In this document: positions 1 to 11,200 of the stretch, in pieces
How positions within the stretch are numbered: position 1 is the stretch's first letter
Layout: every line of letters starts with the position of its first letter
Assembly: GCA_013365325.1 (NCBI GenBank)
Contig: JABVXV010000086.1
Location: 124,001-188,000, forward strand
Length of the DNA: 64,000 nt
Reading direction: 5' to 3'
From: Dipetalonema caudispina
Lineage: Eukaryota > Nematoda > Chromadorea > Rhabditida > Onchocercidae
Position numbers and translations under genes: made by a program
Notes under the pieces: generated by a model
Told to the model about the DNA's origin: nothing
Database searches by the model: none
Seen by the model: only the letters and a program-made list of their open reading frames with translations

Positions 1-921
1 AGTTACCGAAGGTAAGAGAATTTCAACTCTTTTAATAATTAAATATCAATAATCAAATAGACTAATTTCAAATTTTAATATTTCAATTTAGTTAACCATT
101 ATTTGAAGCATGTATATATGTAAATTTATCGTTTTCTTTGTAAAATTAAATGTAAATAATAAAATATATCAATTTCAAATGTGAATATTTTTAGCTTAGT
201 TAATAAAAATTTGAAGCATATATTTGCAAATTTGTTTTTTTTTCTTCAAAATATGGCAGTGGAATGTATCAATTTCAAATTTAAACCACTTAAGTTACTT
301 AAAACTTGAAGAATATTCATGTAAATCTGTTCTTTTTCTTTTATAATCATCAACATATTTATTTACTTCTGCATATTGCATTACATTAATTACTATCTTA
401 ATTATCATTAGAAATAAAAGGAAAAAAAAAAACATATTATTTGTTTTCATTATGTTTATCATTTTATACCCATTAATCTCATTAAATTTTGCATAAAACA
501 TATTTGATATTAATTATAATCATTCCAATCAAATGACTCAATCATTTTTCAATATGAATTTACAACATTTATAACAATCCGTATATTATCCAAAAGTTTC
601 AAAGTTAAAGTTATCGAAAATCAACAAGGATTATTATCATCAATATAAATCAAAAAGTTTTGCTAAAGAGTTAATAGCATTTCAATTATATTATGCTATA
701 ATATTTCATCGAATTTATTGAATTTTATTCCATTTATAGATTTAATATGGGAAAAGCTAAATGAAGCAGGCCTTGGCAAATATGTTAATTTGCTAAAAGA
801 TGAAGAAGTTGATAAAGGAACATTTCTGGCGCTAACAAACAATGATCTCATTGATATTGGTATCACGGATGTGGCACATCGAAATGCTTTGCTTAAAATT
901 GCTAAAAGTTTAAGATATTAG
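1..921 (+). CDS. SAM-domain protein, C-terminal exons (5' end outside window)
   Basis: Two exon pieces: 1-11, ending at a GTAAGA donor, and 740-921, which starts after a CATTTATAG acceptor and ends with TAG. A single G left by the first exon plus AT of the second makes an Asp codon, so the frame continues as VTED-LIWEKL. The last 60 residues look like a sterile alpha motif: an LGKY core, then acidic residues, then FLALTNNDLIDIGI and a C-terminal basic helix, in the usual SAM order. SAM domains mediate protein-protein oligomerisation and occur in ankyrin-SAM, BICC1 and SHANK-type proteins. With only the last domain visible the parent protein cannot be identified. The SAM fold call is fairly sure; the joining to bases 1-11 is inferred from phase and splice signals only. 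Confidence 0.7.
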
Positions 922-2867
922 TAATAAATTACTAGTCAATTAATGATGTAATTAAAATTGTTTAATATTTGTACTTGAACAAAAATTAAAAATTATTATT
1001 AACTACGCTACATTAACAATATTCATGGAATGTTTCAGAGAAATTTTTTTAAGCCTTACAAAGCTCTAACTCTCTTTCTTTGTTTTCAAAAAAGATGTTT
1101 ATAATTTGATTGATCCTAATTAACTAATCAATTAATTAAGCTAATAAAATTATTAGAATAAATTTATCTTTTTTCCTTTTTTTTTTTTCAGAGAATATGC
1201 ATAATTTCCCTAATTATATCAATACGTATATGATAAAAAAATACTAAATAGCTATAATGAAGTAATTAATATTAATGTATCCATTATTCTTTACATTTTT
1301 ATCACAAGTAGCAATCAGTATTTGATTCAGTTCCATTTCAATCCAATTCCTATATCAAACCTGATATATTTTCGTCTTCCTTCGATATCCGAATGCTAGA
1401 TCTACTATACTTCCGTGTTTTTTTCTGTAATTTCCAAGTTAAATCCGACATGCTTCCATGTTTTTAATCTTTTTTTTTTTTTTTTTTTTTTTTTTGTATG
1501 CTGATTGATGAATTCCGTCTTATGTTAATTGATGTGAAACGAAATAAACAAAGAATATAAGATGAATAATATTCATTCAACTGGTTTCATTGTTCGTTGA
1601 TAACTTCTTATCATGTTGTATTGATAGCTATACGCTTCCATCGATTTAAGTGTTTTCGTGAATATCAATCAGAATATACAGGTCGGAAAAACTGGATAGA
1701 TTTACAATTTGAAAACTTAATTCCTACAACATTTCATGATAACAAACTGGCTAGCTTAAGTGATAATCTGACCATAATTTTGGTAGCTCATCTTATCATA
1801 TTTCTCTATTTCATACATTTAAAATGAATCAATATATCATTAAAGAAAAACAAAGTTTAAAGTAATCTTAACTTTTATTTTTTTATATGATAACGAACAA
1901 ACAAAAAAAAAAAAAAAAATTTTGGCTATCTGTTTTTTTTTTCTTTCGTTTAATTTCTGTTATCAACAATGGCGTTAAAAGTAAAATGAAAAACTTTCAC
2001 AGTGAAAATTTTACAAATTTTATTTAATCAAAAAAAAGCAGTTCTAAACGTTATCAAATAACTTCCGTTTAAATCTTGCTATCATTTTGTTGAAAAAAAA
2101 AAAAAAACGAAAAAAAAAAGACAATTCTTTTATTTTATACATTAAATTAAATAATACTAAGAGAATTTTAACACTTTCGTAAATCTTTCATCTTTTTTCC
2201 TCAAATTTGAAAATGAAAGTATGGATGATAAAATATTTTGTTTTATGTTTGTTAAAGATTCAAGAATGTGAAAAAAAGAAAAAAAAACGAATGTAAAATC
2301 AAAAAGATGAGAAATCAGTAATTAAAATGGATCAAAAAAGAAATGAAAATTGAAATCAAAATGCCTTCAATATTAAAGCTGAAATTTTATAAAAAAAGAA
2401 AAAAAATATATTTATGATTTTCTTATTAACTGTCTGTTTATTTATAATGAAGAATTGCTTAATGAATTGATTTTATTAAAACAACAAAATTATTTTTTCA
2501 TTTCATTACATAGAAAACAATAAAGTTGATCTGTCCATCTATGTCCGTTCTGGCTACTTTTTTTTAAATTACATCAGAAATTAGAATTGGACAGAAACGA
2601 GCAATAATAATTTGATAGCAAAATTCTATTTTTGAATTTCTCAACCGATCTTTTCTCCAAATTTATTCTTTTGAATTGATTTCCTCCTTCTCTTTTTTTT
2701 TTTTGTCAAATTCCGAAATTCTTTCAAATTAAATTGTAATAGTTTTTAGAAATGGTAAAAATCTGCAAAAAAAAAAAAAAAAAAAAAATATTTATAATGT
2801 CAACGTTCCAATTCCCAATTAGTTATAACATAAAATTAAATGTTCTTCAATTGTTCACTTATTTCAG
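922..2867. other. Spacer, no convincing gene
   Basis: AT-rich sequence with many A/T runs. An open frame at 1628-1824 (+) follows an AG and ends in a hydrophobic stretch (LTIILVAHLIIFLYF), but it has no ATG, and open frames of this length are expected by chance at this base composition. Nothing else is supported. Confidence 0.6.
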
Positions 2868-2969
2868 AAGGCAAAACCAGAAATACATACTATACAATTA
2901 TCAAAAGATTGGATAAAGTGGCATCCTAATTTAAATGCAGATCAGATTAAATTTTTAATCAATTCATAA
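2868..2969 (+). CDS. Possible orphan terminal exon, product unknown
   Basis: A good acceptor (ATTTCAG at 2861-2867) opens onto 33 sense codons and a TAA. The reading begins KAKPEIHTIQL, contains DWIKWHPNL and ends FLINS. Its base composition is less A/T-run-like than the flanks. No upstream exon was found. It does not join in this frame to the SAM gene, whose exon at 1-11 leaves one base. Read as if joined there, a second frame (GKTRNTYY, ending KVAS) is also open. It could be an alternative last exon, the end of an unseen small gene, or chance. Confidence 0.25.
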   Translation, partial: KAKPEIHTIQLSKDWIKWHPNLNADQIKFLINS

Positions 2970-5188
2970 ATTTTATTTGTAATTCCTTTTTTATTCTTAA
3001 TTATGAAATATATCATATGTCTATATATCCATATATATATAGTATGCCAAAAAGTCTGCATTTAATTTAGTCGAAAATGTTGAAATCTAAACTTTGCAAA
3101 TCTTTTGAAATTTTTTCCTTTTCTTTAGAAATAATCAAAATCAACCTTTTTTTTTACCGAAAACTTTCAAAATCAAAAAAAAGGAAATTTTTGAATTGAA
3201 AGATTTTTGTGATAAAAATAAAATGAAAATTTTTTAACAAATAATTTTTTTGTACGACCTAAATTTTCTTCCTCGTTTTTTTTTACATCACTTTTTGCTA
3301 TTTGAAGAGAGAGAGAGAGAGAAAAAAAAAGAAAGGAAAATTGGAAAAATTGAATTTTGAAGAAGAAAATATGCATGGTATTATATTATATATTGATAAT
3401 AGTAATTTTTGCATAAATTAATAATTTATGAGAAAATGATGAAAAAATTTTTGATTGGAATTATTGAGGGAGTAATATCGCGGAAGGGAGAGGAAGTGGG
3501 AGAAGGCGGAAAGAACAGGGGAAGAGGAAGAAAATAATTATTATACAGTTCTTTTTTTTTCCACCTTTCTTTTTTGATAGCAAGAAACCAGAAATTATTT
3601 TCAATTTTGAAATGAAATTTTTACAAAGTAAAATTTTTTTAATTTAATAATTCATTTTATGAGAATGAAATTTTCTTTTTTAATCAAATGATTATTAAGT
3701 ATTTATTGTTTATGATTAACATCGTTTTTCTTTTCTTTTTTTTTTTTTTTTTTTTTTTTGGTAATACAGGTGACAAAAGTTTATTATAACTTTGAGCATT
3801 TATTTCGATAAATTTTTTTTTTTCGCAGCAGTACACAAAAATGTCAAATTTAAATATGAACTACTTCATGAAATTAAATGAATGGACAGATTTAAAGTTA
3901 TTTTCGCAGGACTTTTACAGGCGATTATAATAAAAATACTTTGTAAACATCAAAAAAGCACAAATTTGAATAGCATTAATTAGTTAATTAATTATGAACA
4001 CATAAATGTTTCCGTAGATTTGAAGTTGTTTTGCAAAACTTTTGTTGCAATTATCATAGAAATTCTTTGTAAACATTAACGAAGCACTAAAGCAGAGTAG
4101 CTTCAGTTAATTAATTATAAAAACGTTAAAGCTTATTTAGATTTAAAGTTGTTTTGCAAAAACTTTTACAATAATTATGATAAAAATACTTCATGAACAT
4201 TAAAGTAGCACTAAACATCATTGATCAATTAATTAATTAATTATACAATGATGTAAATATTTCTGAATGCAAGTTGTTCAATCAACTAAAATATTTTGCT
4301 TAATTATAAATCTTATGGAAACGAATGAAGAAGGATGATTCATTTACAACAATTTAAAAATGGAATAATTTGATAAATTTTTTCTTTTCTTTTAATAATA
4401 AATACTAAGTTAATTGAATAATGAAACGATAACATTTTAATCTTTCTTTTTATACAAAATCAAAAAATGTACCAAACGGTCATTATCACAATATACAATA
4501 CAGTATTATAATTAATTAAGTAATAAAGTATTATATTTAATTAAGCAATAAAATATCACATTGAATTAAAGAAGCCTACTAACCTAACAGATTATTTTAC
4601 AAAAAAAAAAAAAAGAAAAAGAAAAGAAAAAAGTACCTAATTTGAATAAAAATACAACAAAATCCAACAATAAAGGTTAATGAGCAAATGGTTAATACTT
4701 TTTTTTTTTTTTTTTATTCTAAATTGAAATTAATTACTTCACACAAATAGTGTACGATAATTGTTATAAAGAAACGAATTAATGTTTTATAAGATTTTCA
4801 AATGCACATGTTTGTTCATCGTTAATAATCATTGATAGACTAATATTGCTGGATGAATTTACAAAAATTATTTTAATTACTATTAGCTATTTTTTAAATC
4901 TACTATCAGACTATTTTCATTTAAACTATTAAGGCATTGTTATCTAAATGTTTTATTCTTCATGCATAGTTGTAATTTGAATTTTTTTTTTTTTTTTTGT
5001 TTTTTTAAAAAGATTTTTTCCATCCACTATACTGTTTGCTTAAGGAAGCAAAAAAAAATAAATAAATAAATAAAATAAAAATAAACGATTATTGTAAAGT
5101 TTTTTTTTTTTTTTTTTTTAAAGATAGTTTAATGATAAAATCTATTTCATTTTAAATATATTAGAAAAGTTTAATAATAAGATATAAA
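2970..5188. other. Spacer downstream of the ground-like gene
   Basis: No coding segment seen. It contains a purine-only tract near 3465-3535, T-runs near 3735-3760 and 4699-4716, and the degenerate tandem repeat at 3888-4270. Confidence 0.6.
3888..4270. repeat. Degenerate tandem repeat, about 125 bp x 3
   Basis: Units begin at about 3888, 4016 and 4139, each with AGATTT(A/G)AAGTTGTTTT-like sequence. This is followed by a CTTTT(A/G) segment, an ATAATAAAAATACTT-like segment, AAACATTAA, a GCAC block and an ATTAATTAATTA block. A partial fourth start (GCAAGTTGTTC) lies near 4268. Copies differ by substitutions and small indels, so the array is old. Confidence 0.6.
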
Positions 5189-8100
5189 TTAATCCTCCCA
5201 TGTTAATGAATGCCTTCCATTAAATTGCAATTGGCAATTACGTTTACCATACCAATTTACATAAGCAAATTCTGAATCAGAAACAATAGAATTAAATCGT
5301 CCACCAAAACGTTTTGATGCTTTACTTTCGATATTTCGTGCTGCATCCAAATTATCACGATGCTCTTGTAGTGTTGACTGCAATTAAAATTTCATTGAAA
5401 ATGATTAATTCCTGTGCTTTAATTAATTTATCAGTTAAAAATTGAAATATTTTAACGATTAAATTTTTAAATTAAAAAAAGAAATGTAGATAAATTTAAT
5501 TTTTAAATTAAAAAAAAATTTTTTTTTTTTTTGGTAAAACTATAAAAGCTATCTTTTGATGTGAAATTTAAATCTTTGAGCAAAAAATACAAAATTTAAA
5601 CATTGTGCAAATTGAAAGCATTACCTCAATAATAGCTTTTAAAATTGGATCATTACATGTTGAATCATCCGTTTCAATACTTCGTGATTCGACAATTGTA
5701 TTTCCACCATTTGTATCGTATCCGGCAATCGTTTCATCATTATTGCCTTTAGCTTCAAGTCCTTCTGATTCCTAAAAGATTACTGATTGAATAATTATTG
5801 TATATTGAATGGGAAATGATACGACATAAATAATTTATAGTATTTAATTTAAATGATAAAACTTAACAAAATACACTTATTGTATTAGTAATTATTTACC
5901 AAAGAAGAATTATAAAATGAATAATCTATAATATTATATTTAATATAATACAGTATTTTAACTTACAATAAGAGTATAATTTAGGTTGTATAATTTACCA
6001 ATATTTCAAATTGAGGTGTTCGTGTAGCCATCGCAACAGTTGATGCTGCAGGAATTTCTAATTGTTGTGCAGCAGTTTCACCTTGATAAGCAATACTACT
6101 TTTGAATCCTTCATTATATGGGATTTCAGATGGTACTTGGTCATATTTCTCCTGTATTTCGCTGCTACCAGTTGTTACAGCTGCTATATAATCACCACTT
6201 TTTTCAATTGTATTAATTCTCATTTGACCTTTTCCTAAATTACCAATTCCGGCATCAGGATATTGGTGCTGTTGTTGTTGTTGTTGTTGTTGTTGTGCAA
6301 CTTCACGATCGCTAACAATTTCCTCATAAGCACTTTCACTAATTGGCTGTCGATATGATGCCAAATGCTGTCTGCCTAAAATTTATTGCCTTTTTTTTTT
6401 TATAAGCAAAACATTGAAAATTGAAACTTTACTAACAATTATTGGAAATGTATTATTTTGAAACAACAACCGAATAAAAATATTAAACATTTAAAGATTT
6501 CTAATTGCAGATGAGCTTAAAAATTTATTATTTTAAAAGCGTTATACATTAGATACAAGAAAAAAAAAATTGTATCATTACATTAGTATCAAAAAACTAA
6601 GTTTGATATTTTCAAATAAATAAATAACATAAAAATCAAATACTTGAAATGGCTAGAAAACAAGTTAAGATAAAAGAAATTACATTATTAAAATAATCAA
6701 TTCTTTTAAAAATTTCTAACAAAACATTATGTTTGATTGTTTTTCAATTTGTAAATTTTCAAGAAGAACGATTGCTTAGGAACTGATTCATTTCATGATA
6801 ATGCTAGATGATAGAGAGAAAGGGAGAGAGGGAGAAAGAGAGAGGTAAAGAGAGAAAATTGATAATTTCTCATGTTCAATCTATTTTGTTCTACCTATAA
6901 TTATTGTTTCAGATTATCAAAACAATTTTTGTATCCGTAAACTCCGAAACTGGAATTTCCGAATATTTGAGGAAGAGAAAAAAAGATCCGATTGTTGGGT
7001 TATTTTCGTGATAATTCTTGAATAGTTCATAGATACAAGTGATTTCAAATTTCCAAAATTTTCCCTTTTCTCTCCAATTTTTCTCAAATTTTTTCCAAAA
7101 TATTTTCAAACATCCTTTTCGTACTGATGACTGCATTTTCAACTTTACCCTGGAATTGTTGAACTTTCGAATCATTATGTCTTATAGCTATTACAAAAAT
7201 AAATCATCAAGCTTACCTGATAGTATCAAGCTTACCTTCAGTAACATGACTCTCCTGAATCATAGTAGCAGCAGGTGTCAATTGTCCTTCAGTTTGCAAC
7301 GAGCCATCTTCATAAGCATACTGTTTCGGTAATGGTAATGGTAGTTCTGGTGATTGAGCAATATTTGGTGGAGGAGGTGTAAAACCAATATTTGGTGGAG
7401 GAGGTGTAAAACCAGCCATTCGACCACCAACACCACCACCACCACTTGCAGCATATTCAGAAGGAATATTACCAGCAATCGCTTTACCTTTACCTGAAAT
7501 TATCACATATAATCCTGCTGAAATGCAAAAATTTTTGTTATTTATTTAAAGATCAAAGTTGAAAACAAAAATTTTTTAAAAAAAATTGAAAATTGATTAA
7601 AATTATAATTTAATAAAAATCACAAATACTTGATATCCGATTAATAACGACAAATTAACAAACATAACTTACCGGGATAGAAACTGCCACCACTAGGAGG
7701 AATATTTTGATATAATGCGCCACCACCACCTCCTCCTATAACCATTTTAAAATTAAAATTTTATTCATTTCAAAAGACCGTTATTTTCCGATCTTTTAAC
7801 TAAAAAAAAATTATTCCCAACTCTAAAATTTTTTGTTTCGAATGTGGGAAAGAAGGCGTCAATTCAATTCCACGTGATTTCATTTTATTCATTTTATTTG
7901 CCGCTAATTGACAAATACTCCAAATGACCTTTATAAACAAAATTTCTTTTCCTAAAGTTTTAATTAAACAAATCTATTAAACATGTATAGAAAGATGAAA
8001 ATAATCCATTTAAGTAGTTTTGTCATTTTTACTTTTAAGCTGCGAAAAATTTTAAATTAATTTTATCAATCAAAGAAAAAATCTGAAACTTAAAAATTTC

Positions 8101-8249
8101 CATTTAAACAAATTCACATTTCAATTTTCATCCTTAAATATTAATATCACTAAAATCGTCACTTGTCGCATAAATTTCACTTTAATTTAGTTGTTACTAC
8201 TATATTATCATTATTATTACTATCATTACTATTATTATCATTATTATTA

Positions 8250-8293
<44 letters not shown>

Positions 8294-11200
8294 GCTATCA
8301 TTATTATTATTGTTATTATTATTATTATCATTATTATCAAAATCATAAATGCACAAATTTCTCCTGCTAACAGTAAAAATTCTTCATGAATAATTTGTTT
8401 ATTCCAAAATTTATTAATGGAACCATTTGTAAAACGGAAATTGTCCTAATCATTTAAAATTATTTCTCGTAAAATAACACTACGATAGGCGACAATTTTG
8501 AATTTCACAAAATGATTTTGTCACATTTTACTTTTCTTTCTTTCAATCATTTTACTTTTTCTTTCCGAGCACAAATACAGCCATTTACACAAATAGTTCA
8601 TTTCCGTTATTTTGAATACTATTTTATTATTCAAAATTTGTCGTTAATTTTCGCCTTATTACTTTACCATTTTAGATGTATTAATTAATATTATTAATTA
8701 TTAGTATTTCAAAAGTAGAAATGCTCGTAAATTTTTATCTCACAAATTTATCACTTCGAATGTATTGACTAATGTAATTGTTGTAAGTGACTATTGTGTT
8801 ACATTATATTTTGAATTTTAATACTCAATTATTTAGCCTTTCATATATTTGTAATTTTAATTGACCATATATTATATTTATCAAATTTTGTAATATAATT
8901 AGTAGAAAAAATATAATTAAAAGCCTAATCACTTTTACTAATTATAATTAAAATTGCTCATTCTTATCCTTTTCAAATATATCAACAATAGTTTATTATT
9001 TCCAAGTGGAGAATGTAATTTTGCTTACATTCAAATAAATTATAAAATCGAAATTTTTAACAAATTCCACCGAAATTTTCTTTTTTCATCAAAACAAACT
9101 TCCAATTCCTTTCACTTCGTTTAAATTTATGAATTATTTCAAAAAAAAAGAGATAAAACTTGCAGTACCATAAGAAGATCGGCTTCCACTACTAACATAA
9201 GCAACTGGCTCTTGCATATAAGCTCCACCTGCTCCAATGCCTAGTGGCGCTGGTGGTGGTGGTCCTAAATAGGTACCACCACTTGGACTAGTTGGTACAC
9301 GATAACTGAAATATATAAATTTTATCCATTACAAAAAACATTTTTAGCATTTGGATGTGCAATTTTAAAATTATTCATAAACAAAATTGTAAAAATTAAT
9401 TAAAAGTACCACATAACTTTTAAATTAATCATAAGTGAAATTACTAAAGTAATAAAATTTTAAAATATATTGAACATATTTCTATTTCGAAATTAATCAA
9501 CTATTTGAAATTACAAAGATTTGAAATTTGTTACAAACTAATTAGTTCAAAAATTTATTTTATTCAAATTAATGACTGTTTATCTGAATTACGTAGAAGC
9601 AATGAACATATATTCATGTCTCATTCATTTTGCTTTAATTTTCCGGAAACAAAAGAATAATTCGAACAATTCCGATTAAGTCAACTATTAAGCAATGATA
9701 AAAAAAAAAATGATGCCCAAAATACAGTAAGTTAGAATATGCAAAATTATGCAATAGAAATGAAAATAACTTAATATTTAAAGTATATATATGTCATTGT
9801 TTAGCACCGAATAATAGACAATTATGAATAATATAAATGCTTAATTTTAATGATTATAACGATGATAGTAAAAAGTTAATCGAATAATATCAGCATGAAA
9901 GTGTACTTTAAGTGATCAGAAATATTTTGCAAGATTTAAAGTTGACATTGTAAATGATCATGCAAAGAATCATTAATAGAGGTAATGAAATTTCTCATTT
10001 TGATCGTTTCATTTGAAAATTGTAAATATTATTGTATGGTATACGATTGATTTTTCCATAAGGATTATATCATAAATTAAAATTATCCTATCAATATATC
10101 AAATACAATTAATGTTAACCTAAATGATTTTATTCAATCGTTGACAACCGGAAAAGAAATGAATTGACCAATTTTAAAATGTAAAAATATGTCTTCTTAG
10201 TCAGAAAATAATAAAATAAAAATAAAAATAAAAATTAATCTACAACAGAAACGAAAAAAAAGAAAAATTCAAATTGCAAATTATTCCATCGAAATAATTA
10301 TGAATTATATTTTGCAATGAAAAGAAGACTATTTATTATTAAATGCAAAACATATACTATTAAATAAAAAAAAAAAAGGCATATATTATTATATTAGTGC
10401 TCTAATTTATATAATATTAACTTTTTCAAAACGTTAACAATTTAAGTAAATTTCAGCACATTTTAATTATATATATATATTGGTTGGAATACTAGAAAAT
10501 GCACAAATTAGTGCATATTTTAGGCTAAATCTTTTTCTGCTTCATTTTATTGTATTTTTATGTAAATCGAATTTGAAAAGATAAAACTTAAATTTAAAAT
10601 TATAATTGTTTTCATTTCGTATCAAATTATACTTATGTATTTATATATTTCTGATATGATACAAACAATAACACAAGTCATTCAGTTTTTCAGTTTTTCA
10701 GTTTTTCTTTTTGTATAATTTAGATGAGAAAGATAAAAATGTTATCTGAAAATTTTCTTGCTTTTTCCTATTTCAATTGAAATGTTACAATATGGAAGAG
10801 AGTTTCCCAGACTTTCTCTCTCTCTCTCTCACTCTCACTCTAAAGAATTGGTGTGAATGATGTCTAAAATTTAACCGATTAATGCAAAATGCATAAAAAG
10901 TAATAGTCAAATAATTCAATTCAATTCAATCCAATCCAAAAAATTCCACATGGTACTTGTAAAATTTGTAAATTCATCCATAAATTGCAATTTCGATTTC
11001 AATTAAAATGATTGTATAGTCGAATGGTATGAAAGAAAAAAAAAAAAATGTTCGTTAAATTTTTAGTTCAATAAAATTTTTGAGTGGAAAGTTATTTTCA
11101 GATTTGGAAATGAAAAATTTGACCGATTTTTTTTTTTTTTTACCGAAATCACATTGAATATGTGTGTATGTTTAAGTATTTAAAAGAGAGGGGAAAAAAA

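Noticed and set aside
1597..1827. 76-codon frame ending in a hydrophobic segment
   Set aside because: No ATG. Roughly a dozen frames of this length are expected by chance at this stop-codon frequency; splice context is weak.
2213..2296. Short frame resembling a signal peptide (MKVWMIKYFVLCLLK)
   Set aside because: Ends in lysine run and stop after 27 codons with no donor; hydrophobic short frames are common in AT-rich sequence.
8163..8348. Leu-rich membrane-like protein
   Set aside because: Translation of the ATT microsatellite inside an intron of the ground-like gene.
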